From positions 248,001-312,000 of the forward strand of contig JADJZB010000004.1 of NCBI GenBank assembly GCA_016719485.1: a stretch of 64,000 bases of DNA. The letters run 5' to 3'. The stretch is from Holophagales bacterium. Lineage in GTDB: Bacteria > Acidobacteriota > Thermoanaerobaculia > UBA5066. Shown here piece by piece: positions 1 through 9,048 of this stretch. The notes under the pieces are model-generated. The model made no database searches, was not told the DNA's origin, and saw nothing but the letters and a program-made list of their open reading frames with translations. A program made the translations under genes and the position numbers. Within the stretch, counting starts at the first letter, position 1. Each line of letters starts with the position of its first letter.

Positions 1-122
1 CGCGGGTCGGCTACCAGGCCTCGCTCCTGCGGTTCGCGGACCTGAAGCGTGCCCTCCCGCCGATCCCCCTGGTCCACCCGTTCCCCCGCACCCCGGAGGA
101 CGCGACTTCCACGGCAGCGTAA
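1..122 (+). CDS. C-terminal fragment of an unknown protein (5' end outside the window)
   Basis: An open frame enters from the left edge (codons from base 3) and ends at TAA 120-122, giving the last 39 residues of a protein with a Pro-rich end (LPPIPLVHPFPR). Codon use matches the neighbouring genes. I do not recognise a family from so short a piece, and it could be a chance open frame. The aminotransferase that follows starts about 90 bp downstream on the same strand. Confidence 0.4.
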   Translation, partial: RVGYQASLLRFADLKRALPPIPLVHPFPRTPEDATSTAA

Positions 123-213
123 ACGCCCCCACGCCGGTACAATCCCTCGTTGCCCTCGGCGCCGCGGAGCTCTGCTCCAGCGGCCCACCGGCGAAAGGGA
201 GGTTTCTCACCCC

Positions 214-1431
214 ATGAGCGTCTCTCAGCTCGCGAAATCGATCGCGGAGTCGCCCACGCTCCGCCTGAACGAGCAGGCCCGGCTCCTGCGCGAGAAGGGC
301 GAGGCCGTCGTCCATCTCGGGGCCGGCGAGCCCAAGAACAAGGCCCCCATCGCCGCCATCCTCGCCGCCGCCTCGAAGCTGAACGCCGGGGACGTGAAGT
401 ACACGCCGGCCGACGGAACGCCGGGATTGAAGAAGCAGATCATCCGGTACACCGAGGAGAACTACGACCGCGTCGTCGCCCCCGAGAACGTCATCGTCTC
501 GGCCGGGGCCAAGCAGTCGGTCTTCAACATCCTCTACTCGGTCCTGAACCCGCAGGACGAGGTCGTCATCCTCGCCCCGTACTGGGTCAGCTACCCCGAG
601 ATGGTGCGGATGTGCTACGGCGTCCCGGTCATCGTGAAGGCCGAGGACGGCGGCTTCGTCCCCCGGATGGAGGACATCGAGAAGTCCGTCGGGTCGGCGA
701 CGCGCGTCATCATCTGCAACAGCCCGAACAACCCCTCCGGCGTCCTCTACCCCGACAGCCTCATCGCCGAGCTCGTCGAGTTCTGCGAGCGCAAGGGGAT
801 CTGGCTGATCATGGACGACATCTACCACAAGCTCGTCTTCGACGGAAAGAAGTCGCCGAGCTGCTTCAAGTTCACGAGAAAGGACACCGAGACGTCGAAG
901 GTCATCGCCGTCAACGGCGTCTCGAAGCTCTACGGCATGACCGGGTTCCGGATCGGCTGGGCGATCGCGCCTCGGCCGCTCGTCCAGATCATGACGAACG
1001 TCCAGGGGCAGATCACGACGACCGTCTCCGTCCTCCTCCAGGCCGCGGCCGAGGGGGCGATGTCGGGCCTCCAGAGCGCCGTCGAGAGCCTCCGCCTGCA
1101 GCTCGAGAACAACCGGAACGTCATGCTCCAGGAGCTCGCCTCGTTCAACGGGGTGAAGACGATCAAGCCCGACGGCACGTATTACTGCCTCCCCGACTTC
1201 CGCGCCTACTCGAGCAAGTCGGTCGAGCTCTCCGACTTCCTCCTGAAGAAGGCGCTCGTCGTCGCCGTCCCGGGCCGCGAGTTCGGGATGGAGGGCTACC
1301 TCCGCCTTTCGTATGCGGGGACGATCAAGGAGATCCAGGAGGGAATCGCCCGGATCAAGTGGGCGCTCGACCCGTCGGCCCCCAACGAGATCTACGTCGG
1401 CGACAAGAAGCTCGTGAGGGACTGGCTGTGA
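214..1431 (+). CDS. Pyridoxal-phosphate aminotransferase, class I (aspartate aminotransferase type)
   Basis: A 405-residue fold-type I aminotransferase, expected to move an amino group between an amino acid (probably aspartate) and a 2-oxo acid in the cytoplasm. Visible family motifs are YTPADGTPGLK near the N-terminus, NSPNNPSG in the middle and the PLP-lysine motif NGVSKLYGMTGFRIGW. Length is normal for bacterial AspAT. The ATG at 214 was chosen because GAAAGGGAGG lies about 12 nt upstream and the protein then begins like its family; the open frame continues upstream to 49 only by chance. Its TGA overlaps the GTG of the PEP carboxykinase gene, so the two are probably coupled. Aspartate/oxaloacetate exchange next to PEP carboxykinase fits gluconeogenesis or anaplerosis. 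Exact substrate is not provable from sequence. Confidence 0.93.
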   Translation: MSVSQLAKSIAESPTLRLNEQARLLREKGEAVVHLGAGEPKNKAPIAAILAAASKLNAGDVKYTPADGTPGLKKQIIRYTEENYDRVVAPENVIVSAGAKQSVFNILYSVLNPQDEVVILAPYWVSYPEMVRMCYGVPVIVKAEDGGFVPRMEDIEKSVGSATRVIICNSPNNPSGVLYPDSLIAELVEFCERKGIWLIMDDIYHKLVFDGKKSPSCFKFTRKDTETSKVIAVNGVSKLYGMTGFRIGWAIAPRPLVQIMTNVQGQITTTVSVLLQAAAEGAMSGLQSAVESLRLQLENNRNVMLQELASFNGVKTIKPDGTYYCLPDFRAYSSKSVELSDFLLKKALVVAVPGREFGMEGYLRLSYAGTIKEIQEGIARIKWALDPSAPNEIYVGDKKLVRDWL

Positions 1432-3068
1432 AGAACCTGCTCGACATCAAGACTCCGGCCGAAGGCGAAGCCTCGGCGCGAAAGGCCGACTACGGGCTCG
1501 CGAACCACGGCCTCTCGAACCTGCGGATGGCCTACTGGAACCTCCCCACCGAGGCGCTCTACGAGGAGATCGCCTTCCGCCGCGAGGCGCGGATCGTCGC
1601 GGGCGGCCCGGTCGTCGCCCACACCGGAAAGCACACCGGGCGCGCCGCGAACGACAAGGCCGTCGTGAAGGAGCCCTCCACCGAAGGTCACGTCTGGTGG
1701 GGTCCGTACAACCGCCCCTACGCCCCCGAGAAGTTCAACGACCTCTTCAACCGCCTTCAGGGGTACCTGCAGGGGCACGACCTCTTCGTCCAGGACGTCT
1801 ACGCCGGCGCCGACCCCGCCTACCGCGTCCCGGTCCGGATCATCACCGAGAAGGCGTGGCACTCCCTCTTCGTCAGGAACATGTTCATCCTGCCGCAGTC
1901 GCTGGAGGAGTACCGCCGCCACGTCCCGGAGTTCACCGTCATCGCGGCCCCCGGCTTCTCGGGCTTCCCGCCGATCGACGGGACGAACGCCCAGACGTTC
2001 ATCACGCTCAGCTTCGACCAGCGCGTCTGCCTCATCGGCAACACCGAGTACGCGGGCGAGATCAAGAAGTCGGTCTTCACCGTTCTCAACTACCTCCTCC
2101 CTCTCGACGGCGTCCTCTCGATGCACGCCTCCGCGAACGTCGGAAAGGGGGGCGACTCGGCTCTCTTCTTCGGCCTCTCCGGCACCGGCAAGACGACGCT
2201 CTCGGCCGACCCGAAGCGGAGCCTCATCGGCGACGACGAGCACGGCTGGAGCGACGAGGGGGTCTTCAACATCGAAGGGGGCTGCTACGCGAAGGTGATC
2301 GCCCTCTCGGCGCAGGCCGAGCCGGAGATCTACTCCACGACCCACCGCTTCGGGACGATCCTCGAGAACGTCGTCTTCGACCCGGTCACCCGGAAGATCG
2401 ACCTCGACGACGAGTCGATCACCGAGAACACCCGCGGCTCCTACCCGCTCGAGTTCATCGCGAACGCCGTCCCCGAGAAGAAGGCCGGCCACCCGAAGAA
2501 CATCATCTTCCTCACCTGCGACGCCCAGGGGGTCCTGCCGCCGATCGCGCGGCTCACGCCCGACCAGGCGCTCTACCAGTTCATCTCCGGCTACACGTCG
2601 AAGATCGCCGGCACCGAGGTCGGCCTCGGCAAGGAGCCCGAGCTGACGTTCTCGGCCTGCTTCGGCGGTCCGTTCATGGTCCATCATCCTGCCTTCTACG
2701 CCGACCTCCTGAAGAGGAAGATCGAGCGTTACGGCGTCAGCTGCTGGCTCCTGAACACCGGCTGGGTCGGCGGTCCCTACAACGTCGGCAAGCGGATCTC
2801 CATCCGCTACACCCGCGCGCTCCTCGACGCCGCGCTGGACGGCTCCCTCCACGGCGTCGAGTACCGGAAGGACCCGATCTTCGGCTTCGAGGTCCCGAAG
2901 AGCTGCCCGGGCATCCCCGACTCCGTCATGGACCCGTCCAGCTCCTGGCCCGACAAGTCCCTCTACGCGAACCGCTACCGCTCGCTCGCCGCGCGCTTCG
3001 TCGAGAACTTCAAGAAGTTCGAGGAAGGGTGCGCGCCCGAGGTGATCGCGGCGGGCCCGAAGCTCTGA
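1428..3068 (+). CDS. pckA: Phosphoenolpyruvate carboxykinase (ATP)
   Basis: ATP-dependent PEP carboxykinase (546 aa) converts oxaloacetate + ATP to PEP + CO2 + ADP, the entry step of gluconeogenesis. It shows the kinase-1a P-loop FFGLSGTGKTTLSADP, the metal/nucleotide motif LIGDDEHGW and the adjacent FNIEGGCYAKV, all diagnostic of the ATP form; the GTP form differs. The length matches the usual 525-550. The GTG start overlaps the stop of the upstream aminotransferase (GTGA), showing translational coupling. An 11-bp hairpin follows 33 nt after the stop. Confidence 0.97.
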   Translation: MKNLLDIKTPAEGEASARKADYGLANHGLSNLRMAYWNLPTEALYEEIAFRREARIVAGGPVVAHTGKHTGRAANDKAVVKEPSTEGHVWWGPYNRPYAPEKFNDLFNRLQGYLQGHDLFVQDVYAGADPAYRVPVRIITEKAWHSLFVRNMFILPQSLEEYRRHVPEFTVIAAPGFSGFPPIDGTNAQTFITLSFDQRVCLIGNTEYAGEIKKSVFTVLNYLLPLDGVLSMHASANVGKGGDSALFFGLSGTGKTTLSADPKRSLIGDDEHGWSDEGVFNIEGGCYAKVIALSAQAEPEIYSTTHRFGTILENVVFDPVTRKIDLDDESITENTRGSYPLEFIANAVPEKKAGHPKNIIFLTCDAQGVLPPIARLTPDQALYQFISGYTSKIAGTEVGLGKEPELTFSACFGGPFMVHHPAFYADLLKRKIERYGVSCWLLNTGWVGGPYNVGKRISIRYTRALLDAALDGSLHGVEYRKDPIFGFEVPKSCPGIPDSVMDPSSSWPDKSLYANRYRSLAARFVENFKKFEEGCAPEVIAAGPKL

Positions 3069-3101
3069 CGCACGTCGCCGTCTGACACGACCCGGATACG
3101 A

Positions 3102-3135
3102 GGGGAGCCCGCACGAGCGGGCTCCCCTGTTCTTC
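3102..3135 (+). terminator. Rho-independent terminator after pckA
   Basis: A perfect 11-bp stem (3102-3112 with 3117-3127, GGGGAGCCCGC / GCGGGCTCCCC) closes a 4-nt ACGA loop and is followed by TGTTCTTC. It lies between the end of pckA and the end of the convergent lipoprotein gene, so it may act in both directions. The T tract is short, as is common in very G+C-rich genomes. Confidence 0.75.
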
Positions 3136-3172
3136 GCGGCACCGCCGGCGCGTCCGTCACACCACCCCGACG

Positions 3173-4081
3173 TCAGTGATCCGCGGGCGCCTTCTCCCCC
3201 GCCTCGACCCGGACGGGAAGCGTGTTCCTCGGGAGGGCCAGCGGGCAGCTCGCGAAGGGAGTGAACGAGCAGGGCGGGTTCTCGGCGAGGTTGAAGTCGA
3301 GGGCGACCTTCGCCTCCCCCGGCTTCGGCTTCTTCGCGTGCAGGAAGCGGCCTCCTCCGTAGCTCTCCGTGCCGGCGGTGGCGTCGGAAAAGACGAAGAA
3401 GAGGGTTTCGTCCTCGGGCGACTCGACGGTCGGCTCGAGCGCGAGCTCCCGCCCGGCGAGCGTGAATCTGACGATGCCCGGCGCGAGCGCCTTGCGGGCG
3501 GGCCCTCTCGAGGAGGGGACGTCGATCTCCCGCGGCGCCGCGTACGGCTCGTACGCGCCCTCGACGCGGTACGCGGGATCGACCGGGAAATACTTCAGAC
3601 CGGTGAAGCCCGCCCTCCGCGGGCTCTCGGGATCGCGCGCGCGGACGAGAACACGGCCGTCCTTCAACAGGAGGGAGATGCGCACGCGGCCCACCGTCAC
3701 GACGTCGTGCCGCTCCCCGTCGCTTTCGGGGACGAGCGGCGCCGGGGTCGGCGGGCCGCCGTTCACGGCGACGGGAGCGCCTGCCCCGGCTCGGAGGACC
3801 ACGGTGCCATCCGGGCGAAGGTCGAAGGTGCACGCCCTCGCCGGAATGCCCGGGTCCTCCAGGACCAGCGCGGCCGACGGGTCGGACCCGACGACGTTCT
3901 CGCCGGGCGCCAGGAGCTCGCGCGCAACGAGGGAGAGCCATCCGTCCTCGGAGGTCAGCTCCGCCATCCGTCGGGCGCGGGCCGCGTCGACCGCGGCGAG
4001 GTACGCGGGGTCGACGGCGGGAGGTCGGCGGCACGCGAGGAGCGCGAGCGCGGCGAGGAGGACGGGGCCGAAGCGGCGCAT
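3173..4081 (-). CDS. DUF1684 family lipoprotein
   Basis: A 302-residue secreted lipoprotein. The N-terminus MRRFGPVLLAALALLAC is a lipoprotein signal peptide with lipobox LLAC. The mature part matches the DUF1684 family, with WLSLVARELLAPGENVVGSD at the start and GGGRFLHAKKP, LDFNLAENPPC, FTPFASCPL, LPVRVEAGEK at the end. The biochemical role of DUF1684 is unknown. ATG at 4081 was chosen since it places the signal peptide at the terminus; an upstream ATG would add about 18 residues before it. It converges on pckA and is divergent from the DUF1207 gene. Confidence 0.85.
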   Translation of the reverse strand: MRRFGPVLLAALALLACRRPPAVDPAYLAAVDAARARRMAELTSEDGWLSLVARELLAPGENVVGSDPSAALVLEDPGIPARACTFDLRPDGTVVLRAGAGAPVAVNGGPPTPAPLVPESDGERHDVVTVGRVRISLLLKDGRVLVRARDPESPRRAGFTGLKYFPVDPAYRVEGAYEPYAAPREIDVPSSRGPARKALAPGIVRFTLAGRELALEPTVESPEDETLFFVFSDATAGTESYGGGRFLHAKKPKPGEAKVALDFNLAENPPCSFTPFASCPLALPRNTLPVRVEAGEKAPADH

Positions 4082-4340
4082 GAACCCTTGTAGCACGGGC
4101 GCATTCCGCCCGTGGAACGCTGGCAGGCGCATCCTTTGTACTCCTTTCAACCGACCGGGAAAGCGCGTCCACCTTCGGGGCCGATGCCTGGCCTTTGCCC
4201 TCCCGACCGACGTCAGAGGCGTTCCCCTCGCCACCACCCACCTGGCAAGGCTCTTGCGCTGGATCTCGGAGGATCGAAGGAGGTTCGTTCTGTCCGCACT
4301 CTATCGGTCATGCCTTTCGACAGGATCACAGGTGCCATCG
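4082..4340. other. Divergent intergenic region between DUF1684 and DUF1207 genes
   Basis: This 259-bp stretch separates two divergently transcribed genes and is the largest gap in the window. It should hold promoters for both, but I cannot name a convincing -35/-10 pair. A small inverted repeat (GGGCG...CGCCC around 4098-4112) is visible. No credible short gene is seen. Confidence 0.5.
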
Positions 4341-5498
4341 ATGCCCACATCCGTTCCGGAGTGCGAAGAGGAGCTTCCCAGGCGACCCACGAAGCGGCGC
4401 GCCGCTTGCAGCCTTTGTGCGGTCTCCCTGAGCTTCGCGCTTCTCCTCGGAGCGCACGCTGCCCTCTCGGAGGAGAAGGCCAGCGACGAGTTCCTGGCCG
4501 GTTACGTCGCCTCCCTCGTCGAGCGGAATCTGCACTGGGACCGGGACTCCTATCGCCTGACGGTCGTGAACGGGGTTGCCACCATCACCCTGTTCGAAGA
4601 CGACCCATCGCGGCGGAAGGCGGCCGAGCAGGAACTCTCCACCGTCAAGGAGCTGCGCGGGGTCGCGATAGAAGTGAAGGCCGCGGAAGCCGTTCCATCC
4701 GGAGCCGTGGGTGGAGCGCCGGAAGCGGCCGGGAAGGGAGAGGCCTTTCCGACGGGTGACTTCTTCCGGCCCCTCGTCGCCGATCCGAAGCAGGCACAGT
4801 TCTTCGTCGGCCTGAACCGCTTCACCTCGTCGGGCGCGCGGTTCACCATGGCGTCCGTCGGGTTCGGCGAGACCTTCGGCCTTTACCGTTTCTTCGGCAG
4901 CTCCGAAGGGCAGGGCCTGCAGTTGAGCGTGCAGGGCGCCATCTTCGCCCAGTTCAACATGGACACGCCCTCGTATGACCTCGTGAACGCGGACTACGTC
5001 ATCGGCTTTCCCGTGACGTTCCGGCACGGCAACGGGTCGCTGCGCTTTCGCATCTATCACCAGAGCTCGCACCTGGGGGATGAGCTGCTCCTCGGCGCCA
5101 ATCCTCCTGACCGCGTCAACCTCAGCTTCGAAGCGACGGAGCTCCTCTATTCGCACGAATGGCGCAGCCTGCGCCTCTACGCCGGGGGCGAATACCTGCT
5201 CCACAACGAGCCGGCTGATCTCGAGCCGCTGAGCGCCCATTGGGGATTGGAGTTTCGCGGCAAGAAGGCGCTCCTGTGGCACGGGAGACCGATCGCGGGA
5301 GTGGACATGAAGAGCCTCGAGGAGCACGACTGGGCCATCGACACGAGCGTCAAGGCCGGCCTCGAGTTCGGTCATCCCGACCCGGGGCAGCGGCGGCTGC
5401 GCCTGATGGCCGAGTGGTACAGGGGATTCGACCCGCACGGCCAGTTCTACGTCAACGAAGTCGAGTACTACGGCCTCGCGCTCTCCCTGGGATTCTGA
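4341..5498 (+). CDS. BON-domain/DUF1207 predicted outer-membrane protein
   Basis: A 385-residue exported protein. A twin-Arg-free signal segment (CAVSLSFALLLGAHAA) ends around residue 45. Residues about 50-110 look like a BON domain (LVERNLHWDRDSYRLTVVNG then VATITLFEDD), a lipid or membrane-binding module. The rest resembles DUF1207, an outer-membrane beta-barrel type family: alternating aromatic strands such as LRFRIYHQSSHLGDE and LRLYAGGEYLLHNEP, ending in the aromatic ALSLGF expected for outer-membrane insertion. ATG 4341 is the nearest start that keeps the signal sequence. The BON plus DUF1207 combination is unusual to me. Function unknown. Confidence 0.75.
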   Translation: MPTSVPECEEELPRRPTKRRAACSLCAVSLSFALLLGAHAALSEEKASDEFLAGYVASLVERNLHWDRDSYRLTVVNGVATITLFEDDPSRRKAAEQELSTVKELRGVAIEVKAAEAVPSGAVGGAPEAAGKGEAFPTGDFFRPLVADPKQAQFFVGLNRFTSSGARFTMASVGFGETFGLYRFFGSSEGQGLQLSVQGAIFAQFNMDTPSYDLVNADYVIGFPVTFRHGNGSLRFRIYHQSSHLGDELLLGANPPDRVNLSFEATELLYSHEWRSLRLYAGGEYLLHNEPADLEPLSAHWGLEFRGKKALLWHGRPIAGVDMKSLEEHDWAIDTSVKAGLEFGHPDPGQRRLRLMAEWYRGFDPHGQFYVNEVEYYGLALSLGF

Positions 5499-5505
5499 CC
5501 GAGGA

Positions 5506-7548
5506 TCAAAGGGAGACCGCCAGCCGCGAGCCCTGGTCGATGGCGCGCTTGGCGTCGAGCTCGGCCGCGACGTCCGCTCCCCCGATGAGGTGCAGCCGGA
5601 CTCCGGCCTCCCTGAGCGGGCCCTCCAGCTCGCGCTGCGGCTCCTGGCCCGTGCAGAGGACGACGTTCTCGACCTCGAGCAGCCGGGTTTCTCCCCCCTT
5701 CTCTCCGAGGCGGACGGTGAGCCCACGGTCGTCGATCCGTTCGTAGGAGACGCCGGCGAGCATCTCGACGTCCTTCATCTTGAGCGAGGCCCGGTGGATC
5801 CATCCCGTGGTCTTTGCGAGGCCGGCGCCCGGGCGGCTCTTCTTCCTCTGCAGGAGGGTGACCTTCCGGGCGGGCGGCGCCGGCCGGGGCTGCGCCACTC
5901 CGCCCGGGGAGACCTCGGGGTCGGTGACGCCCCACTCCTCCATCCATCGGGCCAGGTCCGGCCCGGTCTCCCCCGCTGGCCTCTCGCCATGGACGAGGAA
6001 CTCCGCCACGTCGAAGCCGATCCCCCCGGCGCCGACGACGGCGGCCGACCTGCCCACGGCCCTTCCGCCGAGGAGCACGTCGACGTAGGAGAGGACCATC
6101 GGGTGGTCCTGGCCCGGAATGCGGGGGCTCCGCGGAACGACGCCCGTGGCGAGGACGACGTCGTCGTAGCGCCCCGCGACCAGCTCGCTCGCGCCGACGC
6201 GCGTTCCGAGGTGCAGGGCGACGCCGGTGGCGCGGACCCGCCCTCCGAAATACCGGAGCGTCTCGGCGAACTCCTCCTTGCCCGGGACACGCATCGCCAT
6301 CCGGAACTGGCCACCGATTTCGGCCGCGGACTCGAACAGGTGCACGTCGTGCCCCCGCTCGGCGAGGACCGTGGCACAGGCGAGCCCGGCCGGCCCCGCA
6401 CCGACCACGGCGATCCGTTTCCTGGACGGCGCCGGCGAGTAGACGAGCTCGGTCTCGTGTCCGGCGCGCGGGTTGACGAGACAGGACGCGAGCTTCCTGC
6501 TGAAGACGTGATCGAGGCACGCCTGGTTGCAGGCGATGCACGTGTTGATCTCGGCGGCGCGCCCCTCGCTCGCCTTCCTCACGAACTCCGCGTCGGCCAG
6601 AAGCGGCCGGGCCATGGAGACCATGTCGGCGGAGCCCTCGGCGAGGATCCGCTCCGCGACCGCGGGGTCGTTGATCCGGTTCGTCGTGCAGAGCGGAATC
6701 CCGACCTGGCCTTTCAGCTTGCGCGTGACCCAGGCGAAGGCCGCGCGCGGCACGCTCGTGGCGATCGTCGGGATGCGGGCCTCGTGCCATCCGATGCCCG
6801 TGTTGAGGATCGTGGCGCCGGCGGCCTCGATGGCCTTGGCGAGCTGCACGACCTCGGGCCACGTGCTCCCGCCGGGGACCAGGTCGAGCATCGAGATCCG
6901 GTAGACGATGATGAAGTCGCGGCCGACGGCCTCGCGCAACCTCCCGACGATCTCCACCGGGAGGCGCATCCGGTTCTCGTAGGTCCCTCCCCACCGGTCC
7001 GTTCTCTTGTTGGTCCGGGTGACGAGGAACTCGTTTATGAAGTAGCCCTCGGAGCCCATCACTTCGACGCCGTCGTAGCCGGCCTCCCGGGCGAGCACAC
7101 CGGCGCGCACGAACGCCCGGATCTGCCTCTCGACGCCGGCCGCCGAGAGCGCACGCGGGGTGAACGGGTTGATCGGCGCCTTGATCCGGGACGGGGCGAC
7201 CGAGAAGGGCGAGTAACCGTATCGGCCTGCGTGGAGGATCTGGAGGGCGATCCTGCCGCCGTCGGCGTGGACGGCCCCCGTGATCATCCGGTGCGCTCGG
7301 GCGGCCCGCGGGGTCGCGAGCCGGCCCCCGAACGGCGACAGCCACCCCTCGACGTTCGGCGCGAAGCCGCCCGTGACGATCAGCCCGACGCCGCCCCGCG
7401 CGCGCTCGGCGAAATAGGCGGCGAGGCGCGGGAAGGTCGCCCTTCGGTCCTCGAGCCCGGTGTGCATCGAACCCATCAGGACCCGGTTCGAGAGCGTCGT
7501 GAAGCCGAGGTCCAGCGGCGACAGGAGATGAGGGTACGGTTTCGTCAC
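5506..7548 (-). CDS. fadH: NADPH-dependent 2,4-dienoyl-CoA reductase
   Basis: A 680-residue flavin/iron-sulfur oxidoreductase that reduces 2,4-dienoyl-CoA during beta-oxidation of unsaturated fatty acids. The N-terminal half is an Old-Yellow-Enzyme TIM barrel (SNRVLMGSMHTGLED, ALQILHAGRYGYSP, MGSEGYFINEFL, TGIGWHEARIPTIA). Next comes the 4Fe-4S cluster motif CIACNQACLDHVF followed by a fourth Cys in SCLVNPRAG. The C-terminal half has FAD and NADPH dinucleotide folds (VVGAGPAGLACA, VVGAGGIGFDVAE). It resembles E. coli FadH (672 aa) end to end, including KTTGWIHR and the terminal IGGADVAAELDAKRAI. The GTG start is at 7548. No other beta-oxidation gene lies in the window. Confidence 0.96.
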   Translation of the reverse strand: MTKPYPHLLSPLDLGFTTLSNRVLMGSMHTGLEDRRATFPRLAAYFAERARGGVGLIVTGGFAPNVEGWLSPFGGRLATPRAARAHRMITGAVHADGGRIALQILHAGRYGYSPFSVAPSRIKAPINPFTPRALSAAGVERQIRAFVRAGVLAREAGYDGVEVMGSEGYFINEFLVTRTNKRTDRWGGTYENRMRLPVEIVGRLREAVGRDFIIVYRISMLDLVPGGSTWPEVVQLAKAIEAAGATILNTGIGWHEARIPTIATSVPRAAFAWVTRKLKGQVGIPLCTTNRINDPAVAERILAEGSADMVSMARPLLADAEFVRKASEGRAAEINTCIACNQACLDHVFSRKLASCLVNPRAGHETELVYSPAPSRKRIAVVGAGPAGLACATVLAERGHDVHLFESAAEIGGQFRMAMRVPGKEEFAETLRYFGGRVRATGVALHLGTRVGASELVAGRYDDVVLATGVVPRSPRIPGQDHPMVLSYVDVLLGGRAVGRSAAVVGAGGIGFDVAEFLVHGERPAGETGPDLARWMEEWGVTDPEVSPGGVAQPRPAPPARKVTLLQRKKSRPGAGLAKTTGWIHRASLKMKDVEMLAGVSYERIDDRGLTVRLGEKGGETRLLEVENVVLCTGQEPQRELEGPLREAGVRLHLIGGADVAAELDAKRAIDQGSRLAVSL

Positions 7549-7560
7549 GGTATCGGGAGA

Positions 7561-9048
7561 TTATCGTCCGAGCCGCGGCCCCCGGCGTGCCGCCAGGAGG
7601 AAGAGCGCGCCCGCGGAACGACCCGCGAGAATGGCCGTCGTGGCGACGATCGCGGCGGGAACGCGGCTGAACGAAATGCCGGCGAACAGGGTGGCGGTGA
7701 GGACGGCCAGCTCGACGAGCGTCCCGACCGTGACGAGGCGCGTCGTCCGGAGCAGCACGAGGCGCGCGTGCATCCAGACGAGGACGGTCGCGGCCGCAGG
7801 AGTCAGCACCAGGACCGCCGCGGCGCGTCGCGCCAGCGGGACCAGCTCGCTGTCGAGGCCCGTGACCCCTGCGAACCAGAGCCCGGCGGCGGGGGTCAGG
7901 ACGACGGCCGCCATCGCGAGCGACGACAGCCCGCCCAGGAGCGTCGCGAAGCGGCGCAGCGACCGAAGCGCGGCGTCGCCACCCCGGCCCAGGGCGATGA
8001 CGACCTCCTGGAACGCCGTGGCGGGACACCGGAAGAGGAATCCGAACGTGTTGACGACGGGAAGGACGGCGAGCGACTCGATCGGGAGGTGGCCGCGTCC
8101 GACGAAGAGAATCACGAGGGGCTGGGCGGCCATGTTCATCAGCGGGGTGACGGCGAGGGGCCAGTAGAAACGCTGGATGTCCGCCAGGCTCGGGACGTCA
8201 CCGGGTGACGCCGGAGCCCTCAGCGTAAGCCTGTTCCGGTCCGGCCGGGCCCAGGCCCAGGAGGCCGCGGCCTCGACGACGACGCCCGCCGAAAGGGCGC
8301 CGGCTCCCACGAGGGCCCCTTCGAGCCTTCCGTCCAGGAAGAGGACCAACCCCGTGGCGGCCATCGTCGAGAGGCGCACCACCGTTCCGTACGCGACGAG
8401 ACGGGTCCGTCCCGCGCCGATCAGGATCCCCTGCTGGAACCGCCGGAACCCGATCGCCGCGGGCCACGGGAGAAACAGCGCCACCGCGAGCTGCGCCCGG
8501 CCCGCCACCTCGGGCGGGAGCGCCAGGACCCTCGAAGCCAGGACCTCGAACACGGGCGGAAAGACGATGAAGGCCATCGCCGCCGTCACGCCGCCGTTCA
8601 TCAGGATCGAGAACCGCCGGAGCCGCCGGAAGCTCTCGCGGTCGCGCGCGAGGGCCGTGGTGGCGGCGAGGAGCATGATGATGGGAGCCTCGGCCACGAA
8701 GGCGAGGGAGAGGGCCACGCCGAACGCCGCGAGGTTGAACGTCGGCTCCGGCAGCCGGGCGACGAGGGCCGCGACGAACGGGCCCTCCGCGGCCATCATC
8801 AGCCACGTCGCCGCGAGCGGGAGCCAGAACCGGAAGATCGTCCAGAGGCCGAGATCCGGCCCGTCCCCGTCGGGTAGGCGCCGCCCGCGAGACCGGGCTT
8901 TCGCCGCTCGATTCCGACTCGCGAGGACCTTCGAACGCCATCCCTCGATGTTGGCACACGCGGAGCGGTTCCCGCCGCGACCACGTTCCCGCGCGAGCGG
9001 GTTCCGCTCGCGTATCCCTTCGTCGACAATCCCGGGTGGAGGAGCCAT
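7561..9048 (-). CDS. MATE-like / polysaccharide-type flippase (N-terminus unresolved)
   Basis: A multi-pass membrane protein with about 12 hydrophobic helices in two related halves: IFRFWLPLAATWLMMAAEG opens the first and IQRFYWPLAVTPLMN the second, as in the MOP/MATE exporter superfamily. Likely an exporter or lipid-linked flippase; substrate unknown. The start is uncertain. The only in-frame ATGs are 9048, which overlaps the ATG of the divergent amidohydrolase and adds about 65 Arg/Gly-rich residues, and 8799, which removes half of helix 1. A good ATG at 8941 is in another frame, so a small indel near 8870-8940 is possible. Only 7561 to about 8865 is certain. It lies 12 bp upstream of fadH. 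Confidence 0.75.
   Translation of the reverse strand: MAPPPGIVDEGIRERNPLARERGRGGNRSACANIEGWRSKVLASRNRAAKARSRGRRLPDGDGPDLGLWTIFRFWLPLAATWLMMAAEGPFVAALVARLPEPTFNLAAFGVALSLAFVAEAPIIMLLAATTALARDRESFRRLRRFSILMNGGVTAAMAFIVFPPVFEVLASRVLALPPEVAGRAQLAVALFLPWPAAIGFRRFQQGILIGAGRTRLVAYGTVVRLSTMAATGLVLFLDGRLEGALVGAGALSAGVVVEAAASWAWARPDRNRLTLRAPASPGDVPSLADIQRFYWPLAVTPLMNMAAQPLVILFVGRGHLPIESLAVLPVVNTFGFLFRCPATAFQEVVIALGRGGDAALRSLRRFATLLGGLSSLAMAAVVLTPAAGLWFAGVTGLDSELVPLARRAAAVLVLTPAAATVLVWMHARLVLLRTTRLVTVGTLVELAVLTATLFAGISFSRVPAAIVATTAILAGRSAGALFLLAARRGPRLGR

Noticed and set aside
1392..4241. Very long antisense open frame opposite pckA and the DUF1684 gene
   Set aside because: Residue makeup (Arg/Ala/Gly-rich, low hydrophobic order) and lack of any known motif show a G+C-driven shadow of real genes on the other strand.
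5590..8208. Long plus-strand open frame opposite fadH and the flippase
   Set aside because: fadH is convincing on the minus strand with full motifs; this frame is its complement and reads as Asp/Arg/Gly-rich noise.
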